A stretch of 64,000 nucleotides of DNA from Mesostigma viride (Eukaryota > Streptophyta > Mesostigmatophyceae > Mesostigmatales > Mesostigmataceae). Shown here piece after piece: positions 23,238 through 36,794 of the stretch (position 1 is its first letter; every line of letters begins with the position of its first letter). The stretch is taken from contig RPFO01001143.1 in assembly GCA_009746045.1 (NCBI GenBank), positions 28,501 through 92,500 on the forward strand. The letters run 5' to 3'. A model generated the notes under the pieces. That model was not told the origin of the DNA and did no database searches. It worked only from the letters and a program-made list of their open reading frames with translations. A program made the translations under genes and the position numbers.

Positions 23238-26200
23238 ATGGAGGATCTGGCAGCGATTCTGCGAGAGGCGGTCTCCGCGCCGTCCTGCGCCTTTATTCCA
23301 GCAGACGCAAGGCGCCAGCTGCTAGACAATGAAGGGGAAGGCGTGGATGTGGACGACGACAGCCCAGAAGGGAATGCTCATGGTATGTCTGGTAGGTGTT
23401 TATTATACACTACTATTTGCTATTCTCATCTGTTTTCGCTCCAGCGCTGAGTGTCTGGTAGCTGTTGTCATGATTGCCTGCGTTGACTTGACACTCAGCT
23501 GGCCCACACAATCCACAAGTAGTGTTCGAACGTTGCCTACTGGTGGTTCGAACTTTGCCATCTGGTGTGTTGTTAGCATTACATACAGCATTTTTTACTT
23601 GCACTGCTTACTGTTATTACTAATACTATTATTGTTACTCATACTATTTGTTACTATAATTGATTTTATTATTACTACATGATAACTGTTATCTTTGTTA
23701 AGTACTATTTATTACTACTATTATTATAGAATTGTGATGTGTGTGGTGTGTGCATGTGGTTTTGGTGGGGTGGGCTGGCCGGCCGGGGGGGGGACACTTC
23801 CATGTATGTATGTATGTATGTATGTGGTCTCTTCTGCTGGCATTCCCATCAACTGCACCAATATATGTTTATCTACTATTGACTCTTCTGTTTATTAGAT
23901 ATGGACCCAAACATAGTGGTACACTGTGATAGTTCAAAGGGCCATTACCAGATACATATAGTGGGTTGCGCGTGGCCAGGCACTGGGTCTCGTGTTCGTA
24001 TGTCTGGGTTTGGTGTTGGCACACGTCATGCAGGCCCTGCACAACAGCCTCGCCATGCACATCTGCACCGCATGCACAACAGATAATGAGACTGGGACAT
24101 CTCTCGCCATGTTGTGCCCCTGGGTGGTATATCCTGATGGCAGGCACCTTGTTTCTGCCTGACACTGCCCCCCGTCGCTGTAACTCTCAGTCAGTTAGAG
24201 GTCCTGCAGCACCAGCGACATGTGTGGGAAGTGCATGAGGGGACGCGGGGGGAGAGGTGTGCCTAACTTTTCAGATGTCACAGTGGCTTAATGGTATTAA
24301 TAGTAGTTGCCGATCAGGTGCGCGTGGCCATAAACCTGTAACAATATAAAACTTACTTCTATTAGCCATGCCACGCCATCTCTGACTCACGGCCCTCGGG
24401 CGGGCGGCCACGTCAACTGTCCATTTGTGCGCGGCCCGGCCTTTGATCTTGGAACCCTGTGGCCGCAGGAAGCCTGGGGCTAGGACCCGTTTCTCCCCTC
24501 CATGGGGATCGGGGTTCAGTTCCTGTCCTCCATGTGGGTCGGGTTGTCCCCCCCAACAGACTTATGTAGGACTGGGTGCCCCTGGATCGTTGTTTTGTTC
24601 CCACCTTCCTGCCAATGGGTGTGTTTACGTCCGCATCGTGCACGTCATTTCCTTACACTACGATCAAAAGTGGTCCATATGATGTGACGCATGGTGGCAG
24701 TATGTGAATCGGGGTGACATGCGATGGGCCACGAATGCCTGCGCAACTGGTGCCCGCTCTGCTTCCTGCAGAATACCTCACTCTGCCTCGTTGCCGGTCA
24801 CACATTCTTGAATCAGTGCGGATGAACCATCCTTGCCGAAATTTATGTGTGTTTCATGCACCGCTGCACATTGGGGTGTTGCGTCCCTAGCCACAGGACC
24901 ACCTATTCCTCCGGTCACGGGCGTGCCCAGGAGACCCCTCACGCGGGAGATTGCTCAAACACTCCACTACTGGGCTACAACCCAGCCACCATTGGATCCC
25001 GTGCCCGATGATGTCAGCGGTGATGGTGGGCATGGGGGGGCGGCTGCCACCCCCAATCCAGCCAGTGGAGCAGAGCTCAGCGAGCCAGCACAGATGCCCA
25101 TGTTAACATTGGGGAGTGTCAGTTCGGATGCCGGCCAGCGTATGGACGCAAGCAGACCCCCAACGTCAAGTCCGCCACCTCGTTCGAGCCCAGCTGCCCC
25201 TGCCCCTGGGCTGACATTGGAGCTGCCTGCCCTGCTCCCCACCGCTGGTTTTGACGGCCAAGGGGATAGCCTCCAGTGGTGTACGCCAGAGGGATGGGCC
25301 GCGTGCGTGCAGCTCGCACGACAGCTGCTGCCGCCCATGCTGCAGGTGAGTATACTGGGTTGCATGCGTCCATGTGTCTTTCCAAGTCTTTTTGTGTTCT
25401 GTGTGTGCAAGAGGCGGTAAAGGTTTCCTCTCGCTCCTATTTTAGCTCGCCACTGCATGCTGCATATCCAGGTACCTTATACCCTCACTTGCATCGTTCA
25501 CCTGGCGTCACCTGCAGGTTTACCTTCATACTTACCCTACCCTTCTATCCACTGGCATGAAGCAAGTGCTAACGATGTAGCGATTTTACCAAAACACGAT
25601 GCATGTACTGTAAACAGCTTTGTCTGAGGAAAAGCATTGCCTGCAGGGTCTCCTCCCTGCAACCCCGAAACGCTCCCTCCCCCACCCCTGATGCCCTGTC
25701 TTAGTGTTATTAAACATGCATGGGGACATTTGGGGGCACCTCTTTCTAGCTCCTCTGGACTTGCTTAAACAGAGAACAGGAATTGCTTTTTACATCGCCT
25801 GGCTTTTGCTCAATTGGAACATCTCCTTCTCCTCCTCTGCGCACCTTGCCTTCTTTGCGCGTTAATTGCTAATTGCTGTTCTTTCGTCCATTTCCGGGCA
25901 CCAGAATTATCGTGGGGCGCATCGGCTCACCGTGCAGGAGCCGTTCTTCTCACAGCTGCGAGGTATGGGCTAGTAGCTAAGCTTACTAGCTTGCCCGTGC
26001 CATGTGCGTAGCCGTAGTCGTTCCCGGCCACGCACGGCCCCTCCGTGCCCGTTGTATGAATGCCAGGCAGTAACTGTTGAGCATGTGCGCTGAGTGCGTC
26101 TCGGACTGTGGGCACTTGAGCCAGTTACACAAGTATGTGCGCAATTACACGCACGTGTGTGTATATGTGCCTGCATGTGCATGTGTGCTGTGTGGCTGTG

Positions 26201-29200
26201 TGCGCCTGTGTGTGCCTGTGTGCGGCTGTGTGCAGCTGTGTGTGCCTGTGTGTGCCTGTGTGTGCCTGTGTGTGCGTGTGTGTGGCTGTGTGGCTGTGTG
26301 TGGCTGCGTGCAGCTGTGTGTGCCTGTGTGTGCCTGTGTGTGCCTGTGTCTGCCTGTGTGTGCCTGTGTGTGCCTGTGTGTGCCTGTGTGTGCCTGTGTG
26401 TGCCTGTGTGTGCCTGTGTCTGCCTGTGTGTGCCTGTGTGTGCCTGTGTGGCTGTGTGCGTATGTGTTGGTTGGAAGATCAATCATTGGAAGGGCTTGCC
26501 CACTTAAGGCTATGGAATCCGGCGTTGCTAGGAGGGCTTGCCCCCCCAAAGCCTCGATAAACAGACACCTAGTGCGCCTGACACCTTAATCACTCTCATC
26601 AATATTGCGTGCGAGGGTCAATTTTCTGTTTTTCTTTTTCCGGGGCTCACCCGTTGTTTTTTACTGATCGAGGTCATCAAGCGGACCTTGTTCGGTACCA
26701 GATGGCTGCTTGTTAGTGGCGGCTGTGGGCATGATCGGCTTCAAATGTTTGTCATTAATCGGACTATGGCCTTGGTTTTGTGCCTGGGTGTGGCGTTATT
26801 ACCATTCTGGGCTAATGACTTGCCGCTTGTCCTGCCCGCATGCCCTCATCTAAACATGGACATGGGCTCGTCATCGGACATGGAACTACGGCAGATGGGT
26901 CCAAGCGTGTGGAGGGGCGGTGTGCGACCCCCGCCTACTCCAGGTGAGCCAACCTGTCCGCTGTCAGAGGTCACCAATCGACTGCTATCAGGCTGTGCTG
27001 TCCAGGCAAGGTCCGTGTCAGCCTGAGTGAATCTACTGTAGCCATTCCTGCTGTGATTGGTTACCCCAAATTCTCTGATGTTAATTTCAAAGAGCACCTG
27101 TGTATCTCTTCACAGTAACAGGCACGCTCCAGTACATGGCCGCTTTCTATGGTTCCTCCGGATGGGGGAAAAAAAAATGGACCGTGCAGCAGAGATGGTG
27201 TTTACAAGGCTTTGCGCTTCCCTAGTCCATGGGAGGTATTCCCTCTATAAGCACATTGCGTAGTCAGCGTTGCCTCCACACCAGCTTCTTCTCCCCCAAA
27301 GCCCTGAACGTGGTGTGTGATGTCTTTGTTTAGTCGTGGATTATTAACCCACTGCCGGATTCTCAACCGGGTAAATTTTTTCCACAGCTTGTGCTAGCAA
27401 GGACAGGCATTTTTTGAGATATTATTAAACGGGCATGCTACCTACCATCCTAGGCGCATTCCTGAAGGTTCGAAGCTACCAGTGACTGTAGCAAAGAACA
27501 TGGATTTGGTCTTGGATGGCATTCCTTTCTTTGCCTGCACAAGCGATGAGCCTCACGTAGTAGCAAGGGGACTGGTTGCTGGATGGACACCCACAGAGCA
27601 GCCTGCGCCACGATAAGCTGCCTTGGTTCAACAGCACCCTTGTGTAGCTAGCTGGTCCTGCCCGCGGTGCATGCCATGGCAGCCTCCTCGTGCCCTTATT
27701 CCCATCATTGGAGACGTGTGTTATAGTCCATAGTGAACGCATCAGCGCCAATCACTAGAAGAACTGCCTGGCATGATTTTCCCATTTTGTTGATGATGCG
27801 CCTGCTGCCCTTCCACCTATCTGATGCCGAAAATAACTGGCCCACAGCACTGCGGGTCTCCCCCCGTTAGCCCTCCTGCCACCTGTTGAATGAAATGTTA
27901 CTGCTACTACATTACTAGTCATGCTTCCTTGTGGAGTGGACACTAATAGGCTACTATTATCCGTGCCTCCCCTACGCATGCCCTTGCCTTACCTCCCCTG
28001 GCAGCATCATGCCGGGTGCGCTGCTTCTGGTCAACGGCACGCTCCTCCTGCGCGTGTCCCACGTGCGTGCGTACGCCTCCTTCGGCGACATGCTGGCAGC
28101 CGAGTCGCTGGAGGCCGTGCTGCCCGGCACCGCCACCATCGAGCTAGGTGAGGGGTCTGGCGCGACAGGCGCATTGTGGTGAAGTTTTATGCTGGCATAG
28201 CCACCATGTAACAAGGTGTGTGTCACGTCTGGTTGTGCTTTACTAGTAAATTCATTTGTTTGTTACATGTGTGTATTAAACTATTATACTTCTTTTGATG
28301 CGATAGTTTCATTTTGGAATTTTAATAGAGAAACATTATAGGATTGTCAAATTTTCATATAATAACATTCATTTCTGAGAATAGTAAGATAGATTGAGGG
28401 AGGAAGAATCAGGGCGGGAGTTGTCATAAGGGTGTGTTTTTTAATGCTAACCCACAGTCTGCAGACCCAATTTAAGCACTTTCGCACCCCTTGAAGGGAA
28501 CAATATTAAAACTCTTAGGCTTGAAGTGGTGGCAAGCTGAACAGTACGCTTAATTTTTCATAGGTTGGGGGAGGATGGATGGCTTGGGATGCTGAGGTGA
28601 AGGTGCATATGCAGATGATATTTGCAAGACCAGCGATGTCATCACAAATTTATGCACCCTATGCAATCGCCTGCAGAAAACATAGCTGTTACGGTGAATC
28701 CACCAGTTACAACAATTTGTGCAAGTATTATGAACTGGTGGATTTGCCAACATCGCAGAGGCTTCCCCACTTGCTCTCTCTTTTTCTTGTCTTCCCAGTC
28801 CCGGGCTGACCATTATGCATGTCAGCGAACCTACATGAGCCCTTTAAGCTTCAACGTAACCTAATTTCACTGGAGTATCTTGTCGTGGGGTTTACCCGTC
28901 GTTGGTACTGCCAAACCAAGATTTTTGGACGTGGGAAGATGCCACTGCAGTGGGAAGATGCCACCACAGGCACCCCAGATGTGTCTGCGAGAAAATCATG
29001 GTCGGTCAGCAGGGGCTTCCCATAATACTAGAATACAGTTGGTTTAAAAGAAGATTGAAGAACAAGAGTGTATTATTAATATCGTTGGTTTTACAGTATC
29101 ATTAGTCACATCAGCTTGTCAATCTACCCATGGATGTCGAGGTGTAGTGGATGACTTTTACCACTAGATACTTCTTACTACTCTAGAAGACTGTCTTGTC

Positions 29201-32200
29201 CCCTGTGCTTTCTTTATCTCACAACATGTGTTTGACAACCCCCGCCTCGGCCTGCCTGCAGGCATGGATGTGCACGAAACTAGATCAATTAAACGAAGGA
29301 ATCAAACAGAAGTTGCCTATCATTGCCTGCATTCTCCTGCCTGCAGGCGTGGCCGTGTACCGCCAGTTCTATTCCGAGGAAAAAGAGCGGACCTGCGGTG
29401 TGCTGGCATTGGTGGTGGAGCGCGTGGAGCCTGGGGAGGACCCTGTGGCGACGATGGCAACTATTTTGAAGGTAGGGTGTATAAGCCCACACTCATCTTA
29501 AGCAAATTCAATGGAGGTATGTTGTAGCGGTGGGTCATTCTAGTGGCAGTTGTCTTCAAGTACAGTGCTTGAGCAATTCACACTGATGTAAACCATACTG
29601 GAGATAAGGTGCGTCGGCAATCGGTATTGAGGGACCTTGCAGTACATTATGGACCGGCTGATGTCAATCATCAGTGCAGTGATGCACCGCTGACGCTTTG
29701 AGTTGGTTCGCTAGGTCGGAGGTCGCTGCACCCTGTTCAAGGTTGAATCGTATCATGACGGCCCAGTGCGGTCACTGGCTCTCGTAGAAGCCATTGTTTT
29801 AATCCACAAGGAAGCACAACATTTCGCTGAGTGGGTGCATGACGTGTGCAGCCAATCAGCCTGCCAGGGTCAGTACGGGGCAGGTAAGAATGAATGTAAG
29901 CTGGGCCCGAATGATCAGTTGCAATCATTCTTCCAGTCCGAGCCATGGCGGCTTCGTGGACACCAATGTTTTGTTTTTTTAAAAATAGTTTCATCGCAAA
30001 TTGGCGAATGCTGAAATACGACAAGGAGGTTACGGGTGGGTTTTGTGTGTGGAGGAGGCTAGTGCTACCGTACCCACGCACACAACTCTCATGATGCCCG
30101 CATTTTGCTCTCTCTGTACCGTGTCCCTGTCTTTGTAGGCCCCCATTCGGTAATTTTACCGGCCCATTCCCCCCCTGTTCGGTTGCACTGAAGCGCAGCC
30201 CACACGAAGAACCGTGAGCAAGCTTGGTTTAGAGTTGCTTTCTTTTCCTTTCGCCCCCTCCCCTCGCAGATCCGATCACACACACCCTGGGGGATGCATA
30301 CCCCGTGTAGATCAGAGGCCGTTGCCCTAGTGGTTGCCTTAAGGGCCGGCATGCCTGCGATATAAGAATGAGTTCTACTGTATTGCCTGCATGCAATATA
30401 AGAATGAAGTGCTTTGCTTTTCTATAGCTCAGCGTTTGCGGGCCTGCGGAGCCCTCTTTCCTCATCAAGGATATCAGACTTGCGTTGCCTAGCCCTCTAT
30501 TTACCTTACGAATTCACAAACTCCAGTACGAAACTGGGAGCACTCCACCCCATTTTCCCCTTCCCACCTCACTCATTCCAGTTTCAGCCAGGCTCATGTC
30601 CCGGCAGGCAGGGCATGTTCCTGTAGGATGCAGGCATGGCTTTTCTACTCTGGATGGATGCGTGCCCAGTTGTCGCTCAGAAACGAGGCTTTGCTGCGGT
30701 ACTAGGTTTCTGCAATATAAGACTTTACCCAGTGTTGTCTTCTATCGATGGCGCTGCCTTTTTTGGTGGTTGTCAGCCCCTGGAACGGCCGTGCCTGAGT
30801 CAGCACCCGTTTTGTGAATTCGAATGTGCTGCGCACCCCCGCCTGACTTTGTGGTACTGCCCGCACCCCCCCTGTGTTATCTGTCGTCCTTCCCATGCAC
30901 ACGCCTCTCACTGTTGCTGCTCTTGTTGTTGGCGCACGGCACACACTCCTTTGCCTTGGTGGCACTACACATTAAAACTCCTTTTGTCGTCCAGAGCTTG
31001 GGGTTGGAAGGCATGCGCGAGATATTCCGCCAGCGACGCACCGTGGGCTCCCTGCTGGGTGTCTTCCCTCCGTCGCGGCGGGAACTTTTAGCATCCTTCT
31101 CGGCGCTCCACCCCAAAAGCCGGTGTGTCCTCCCAGGACGCTTGTGGTTTGCTGACCAAACGGATACTACAGTACCGTGATGTGTTTGGACCTGAGACTT
31201 GCTGGCGCCTGATGGTCCCATCTAAATGTAGAGGACATGCGGATGGACATCATGCCAAGCGATGCTTGCTGCCCTGCCGCGGGACTGGCTGTGACTGCGT
31301 GTCATCGATGGGCTGCATCTTCGGCATCCAGCGGCAGTTGATCCTTTCTAGTCAACGTTCTCCAGATGGTGGAATTCATTTTGTTGCCATCAATAGCGCG
31401 TTGTTTGTCTCATGCGACACTGAGTTTCATTCCGCGTTTGGCGTTTTATTTGTCTGCCATGCACGCTCCCATTATTTTAAAAAATATCGCGGGCACAATA
31501 CAGAGACCTCACGGTGGGTGCGCGTGCCTTCTGCAAACACGCGCACCGCTGCTCGAGCAATTGGTGGGGGGACGCATCTGGTTCAGGTATGCGATCCCTG
31601 GCCCACGCCAGTCATTGGTTAGTGTTATCGCTGCCCCTTCCATGGTCATGTCTATTACAAGGAGGTTTCCGATATATGATAACCTCTTTCATGGTCATGT
31701 CTATTACAAGGAGGTTTCTGATGTATGATAGCCTCTTCCATGGTCACGTCTATTACAAGGAGGTTTCTGATATATGATAGCCTCTTTTACATGTCCTCCT
31801 CACCCTGCCAGATTTTCCCTATCTAGCTGCCTTCAATGAAAAGATGGTCCATTAGATTGTCAGTATTCTTGGTACCCACATGTATTGACTTTGACGCATC
31901 ACACATGCAGTCTTTTGCTTGCGGCATCCACCAATTTGCGCGCAACTTGGAAGTGTACAAGCTGTCAATCTCCCGCAATGAGCCGGCCCTGACTGCCGCA
32001 AGCAGTGGCGTGTAGCATGATGGCAGATGTTCAGGACGTCAGTATTCAGTTGCTCCAGTTGTGTGTGAGGGAAAATGGTTATGATGAAGGCATTTTCACA
32101 GGGATGTGCGATGCTGAGAACTTTACCGCCTTGAAGGCCGGCCTGGCCGCAGGACAGAGATACGGCAACACCCCCCCCCCCAGCGAGTCTAGGACTTCCA

Positions 32201-33127
32201 ATTACACTGCTACGACATGGCTCACCAGAGCTGCTCGTTGTTGTGAGAGGTGTAACTGTAGTCTGCAACAAAGCCAAGGTGTTGGAGTCCCTCGTTAGAA
32301 TCCTGCTGCGTGGCCTATTTTCCCAAGTACTTCTGGCAGCAATTGGCGCCGCAACATGCTTAATAACAGCCATCAAACTCCTCCCTCCAGGGGTTCAGGC
32401 ACTTGAACCACTTCTAAAAGCAGAACCTTAATTAAATTCCCGGGGGCTCTAGATTCTGCCATCTGGTCTTCCTGGGGCCAGGCAGGCCGTCTATGCACAT
32501 TTCACTGTATACTAGAAAAACTGTATGCTACTATTGGGCTTACGTTATACAAAAAATTCTTCTACTTTTTCCTTATGTGTCCTATAGTCGAGAAGAAACC
32601 GTTATATGCGATTGATTCAAGAATGGTGGACTGGTGGAGGACCGGAGACATGAGGTAGCCTCGGTACCCCCTGACTATCTGGACTTGAGCGCTGGCGGTC
32701 GAATCCTGTGGCCCGCGATGTTACAGTGTCCAGCCTGGCATTTCCCCGCAGTTCATCAAGTGGGCGACGATTGCATCCGGCATGGGCATATAGCGAGGGC
32801 AGAATGGTGCGGGACATTTGAATCCGATCGCTGCACACTTGGGCGAAAGGAAATGGCCATAGTGAACACATATTGTATGCACGGGATGTGCGATGCTGAG
32901 AACTCCCCACATGAGTCATGTTCCCATTGTGCCCCTCTTCCCTGTCGCTCTCCCCCTCCCCTGCATACCCAGTGGCCCAGAAGAATGCCCGTGCGGCACA
33001 AGTGGTGGACACCATCCTGCAGGGCGCCACCTGGATGAACGTGCACCGGCTGCCGCACGATCTCCCCGTGTTTGAGGCACGGGTGGCGCAGGGATACGGT
33101 GCACGGTGGTCCGCCGACGGCTCTCAG
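23238..33127 (+). CDS. ASCH-domain protein with conserved C-terminal extension (9 exons seen, last exon missing)
   Basis: Exons joined by GT-AG rules with matching phases: 23238-23382, 24897-25345, 25905-25962, 26895-26943, 28005-28147, 29347-29471, 30995-31122, 31504-31586, 32973-33127 (445 codons). Exons 3-6 form the ASCH domain, an RNA-binding beta-barrel of the PUA-like fold: QEPFFSQLRDGSKRVEGR, then LLLVNG, RAYASFGDMLAAE, LPG and VAVYRQFYSEEKE...GVLALVV. Exons 7-9 add GLEGMREIFRQRRTVG, LTVGARAFCKHAHR...WWG, and WMNVH...GYGARWSADGS, which I recall following the ASCH domain in plant homologues. Exon 2 is Pro/Ser-rich. Homologues end with a short tail of the type FxGFLEP...WxH. I found no such exon downstream, so the gene is incomplete here or cut by repeats at 33.2-36.7 kb. 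The ATG at 23238 is the first giving MEDLAAILREAV; an in-frame ATG lies eight codons upstream. An alternative donor at 23392 keeps the frame. Confidence 0.82.
26180..26460. repeat. 8-bp minisatellite (TGTGTGCC)
   Basis: About 30 units of TGTGTGCC with variants (GGCTGTGT, GTCTGCCT) lie inside intron 3 of the ASCH gene, between exon 3 (ends 25962) and exon 4 (starts 26895). The long Cys/Val frames across it are artefacts. Confidence 0.9.
31641..31787. repeat. 49-bp minisatellite, three units
   Basis: Units start at CATGG, positions 31641, 31690 and 31739, and share TCTATTACAAGGAGGTTTC with a few substitutions. The array begins 54 bases after exon 8 of the ASCH gene and lies in its intron 8. 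Confidence 0.9.
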
Positions 33128-33194
33128 GTACACCAGGTAGAGCGTGGGGGGGAGCGCGGTTTCGGAAATTTCATGCTCTAGTCAGTGGATTCTC

Positions 33195-33610
33195 ACTTGC
33201 ACGGAAGTGAGTCTTAATCATATTGCACGGACCTGCCTACTTCGGCGATTATAGAATATCGCGTAGGTCCGTGCGTAGTACTCCTGCGCACTTAGGTCTA
33301 GTGGTGAGTCATCTTCTATAGATTCAGCAATATCGGACATATTGGCACCCCTCTCCGGTAAAGAGGTTTTTCGCAGTTAGGCTGTTTCGAAACGTTAAGC
33401 AAGATGCCTTCGGATCAGGAGACTCACACAGCCGCGAAATCATGCCAAAGGTCCTATGTTCGATTCCTTGCTGGTAGCTTCTAGGCTTTCTTACTTTCTG
33501 TGTTCTGCGGAATCTCAGATTTGGGCAGCTAGCGTTTTCACGTTTGTTGCTTTCTGACGACAATATTGCACGGAAGTGAGCCTTAATCATATTGCACGGA
33601 AGTAAGACTA
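33195..33610. repeat. SINE-like element with tRNA-like box
   Basis: A direct repeat (TTGCACGGAAGTGAG, Y, CTTAATCATATTGCACGGA) bounds the stretch at about 33199 and 33566. Inside are a small hairpin (GCACGGACCT...AGGTCCGTGC) and a tRNA-like segment at about 33400-33472 with a B-box match (GTTCGATTCC) and six-base end pairing AGCAAG/CTTGCT. The ATTGCACGGAA motif resembles the ATTGTGCGGAA of foldback element 2. It starts about 70 bases after the last recognised ASCH exon. Confidence 0.4.
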
Positions 33611-36600
33611 CTCCCCTGTATCCGTCACTGCGTATTTTGTACCACACTCTCTCGGTCACAAGCATGGCACTGCTAATCGTGCTGTTCTTGCCCCAGTTTG
33701 TCCTTCCGTAACCTCCATCCCCCCCATCCCCTCCATCCCCTCCATGCCCTCCGTGCCATTCTATACCCTGCCGGCCCGTTTTCCCTCCTCTGTTTCATTC
33801 TTTCCTCAATGACGAGCAAGAGAATTAAGGTGTCTCCATGTTTTTGCAAGCACTGGTTGGGCAGCATACTCGTTGTAAGGTATTGGGCCCCCTCCCGGGA
33901 GGGGGTTAAAGTTCAAGGCTTTTGGTATGGTATGGTACGTTTGGCATCGACTGCTGGTGGAGCCTGTAGCCGGTTCTAAAACTTGAGCACAAAAGACATG
34001 CAAATCGATGTGCATATGTCTGGTACGTGCATGGTGTGAATACTTTGCAATGCAGAATTCCCTGCTTGAACATTTATCACTAGCTAGCCTTTGTAAGTAA
34101 TTCGTTGTCCCACAGTACTTTGAGCAGTTGCACCTTCACGCTTGACTTTTTGACTCGCAACGGCTTATGGTGGTGAGTTTCCTCTTTCGACGATGACACC
34201 CTAAGTACGCCAACCCCTGGCTCATCAGAGCTGGCTCACTTCAAGAAAGTTTGCTCATAAAGGATGGAAGGTGACACCTACTGTTAGCTCATCTACTGTC
34301 GCAATAGACCACTTGAAGTGCATGGGCACTTTCCCAATAACCATACCTTGAGAGAAGTGGCTGGCTCTTTGGAGATGTGAGCATAAGCATGTATTTGAAT
34401 GTGGCAGAATGGCATCGATAGGGTTAAGGGATGCCTCCACAAACCTACTATAAACCGTGTCAGAAAGTCTACTGTTGAGTGGGTTGCAGATGGTGGTGAA
34501 GTGAGACTTCTCGAATTTTCGTGTTGGTCGAATTGTGCCCCATCGTATAGTCAGCAGCGGCAGAGTAATGAGTAAATCTTACGTACCGTTTAGATCACCC
34601 CTAGGAGAAAGATCTTTGCCCCCCGAGTGGAACTCACTGGAACACTGAGTTTCTACTGCCGCGATTATCACTGAGAGAAAAGTTCAGTACTGGGGAGGGT
34701 AGAGCGTGGCAGTTGGAAGCCACACGATTAAGGATTATCCAGGATTTGCGGCAAGGTACCACCACTAGGGACAGATCCACTGGGTGAGTAGGATTAGCAC
34801 TGTCTAACTGGATTTGGGTAGGGACCGTATGCTGGATGACTACTCCCTCCAAAAAATTTCTTAAGGGTGAAGAAGACCCGACATGTCACCATGCTGGCAC
34901 ACATCAGCTGTCCAATCAGCTGTGTGGGTCCAACGCTGACTGCAAATACTTGCACCTGCAGAGCAAGGCAACTACCGCTAGCAGAGGTCACCACAAGGTT
35001 GGCCACTACTCACTAGTATAAATGGGCAACTGCAGTAATTGGATGCACCACCACTAGGGCATGGTATCTGGTAGTCACTCCCCCCCAAGAATTTTTCTAG
35101 GGTAAAGAGAACCGAAAATGCTGGAGGGCCTCTGACAAGGGAAAGTAGCACGCCCTAGTCACAATAGACATCCCATGCAACCATACTAGAAGGACTGGGA
35201 ACAACACGTTCTGTCCCCCGTCAAGTGGGCAGATACCCCATACACAACTACATGTGCGAAGCACCAGGGCTGTCAACACATGACCCAGCAGGGCAAACTA
35301 CTACTACTATTTCTATCACAAAATCCGAGTCAACACGCACCACAGGAAAGGCGTGAACTTTTTCCATACTATACTTGGAAGTCCATTATATTCAACACCA
35401 GCTGTCTCGAAAGTCACTACTCGCGTTGTTGTTCTTCTAGTCCGACCCGTGTCGCTCAGCGTGGCGCGCAGCTTGTTCAGGTCGGCCTTCTTGTCTGCCA
35501 TGTCACGAACCATGGCAGCAGCCATGTCAACAAGTTTAGACCCGTGTTGCCGATATGAGACAAAAGGCGGTCCGAACAGATAAGCAGTTTGCTGTGCAAG
35601 ACAATCAAACTGGTCGCTTGGCTGTCAAAGGTTGAGCACATGTTTGCAGCCACAGCACTTGTGGCGATTGATCACGAAAGCATGAACTTGGCACTTCCCA
35701 AAAGATTGTAGGCAAAGTACAACACTGGTAGACAGGAAAAACGAGCTAGCACGGGTCTCGGATAGGCTTGTTCAAGTTTGCCAGCGTTTCTGTCTCAAAT
35801 TTACGATGGAGACCAACCCGAAAAGCGTTGATTCTAGCTCCTACTAGGGTGTGGAAAAGATGTCCTTTAGAAAAAGAACTTCAAAACCAAAGAATCAGAG
35901 CGACATCTCCCAGCGCATTGGGTCCGGCAGCCGTGATGGTCGTTCTTGAAGTCCAGGTCCAAGGAGGATCATCTCCAGATACCAAATCAATGAATAAATC
36001 TGACGCCTTTCAGAACACCCCTATCAGTTAGAGAAAGATCTTTGCCTTCCGGGTGGAACTCACTGGAGCACTGATTTTCAGTTGCCAAGATAATCACGGA
36101 TATGGAAATGGTAAGAATCATTCCCAAGTGGGCAACAGTCAGGGTCCGGCCAGGCACAAGTCTTGATTCCCCGAGTCCGACTCGAGACTCTCTAGTTCAG
36201 GCTGAACCAGAACCATAAAGATTCCCTCCTCTACATGACCTGACAATGCCTTGCACTCGTACCTTGAACAGCAGCTTTGCCAGGTCCCAAACCAACCAGC
36301 GTGCATGCTTGTTATGCTGTGTGCTGTCTGGCTGCCAGTTCCGTGGTTTTGTGGAGCCGCAGATGCCAGGTGGCCACGAGGCGCACTGGAGGCACTGATA
36401 CCAGCAATACACCGAGCTGCACGGAGCTGCACTGCTTGAGAGGCATTGACACCTGCAACAAGAAGCTGCGCTGCTGAGGCACTGACAGCAAGGAGCTGCA
36501 ATGTCCAAGGCACTAGTGGGTTGTGGTTGAACCCCGGGTATGCCCCTAAAAATGCTCAGGCTACGGGAGAAGCCTTTATATTCTCCTGGGCTATCGGGGG

Positions 36601-36794
36601 TTAGCATGCAACCTACCCCCACACCCGTCAGCATGGCCGAGTGTACAGTCGTCTTGGATAGTCCGGAAGAAGCGGAGTTGCTATCTGCGACTCCAGACCT
36701 GGGCGAGTGAGTGGCGCCACTTGCCTTCGCGGGTGAAGTATCCGCGTAGAAAAGTACCTCATCGGGTACTCCGTGGCATGACTTCAGTGTGCAC
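33611..36794. other. Eroded repeats, no gene recognised
   Basis: A stretch at 34580-34680 recurs in diverged form at 36005-36105 (shared GAGAAAGATCTTTGCC and GTGGAACTCACTGG). CACCACTAGGG-type blocks repeat at about 34757 and 35047. No open frame is convincing. The missing last exon of the ASCH gene was sought here without success. Confidence 0.5.

Noticed and set aside
23890-24175. Extra coding exon between ASCH exons 1 and 2 (frame ending PDGRHLVSA)
   Set aside because: Exons 1 and 2 already join in phase, and this frame ends in a stop without a usable donor.
26077-26589. Cys-Val and Thr-His rich frames
   Set aside because: Artefacts of the TGTGTGCC minisatellite in an ASCH intron.
33128-34170. 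Candidate last exons of the ASCH gene (after CAG at 33696 and at 34119)
   Set aside because: They give only FVLP-stop or YFEQLHLHA-stop, which do not resemble the expected FxGFLEP tail.
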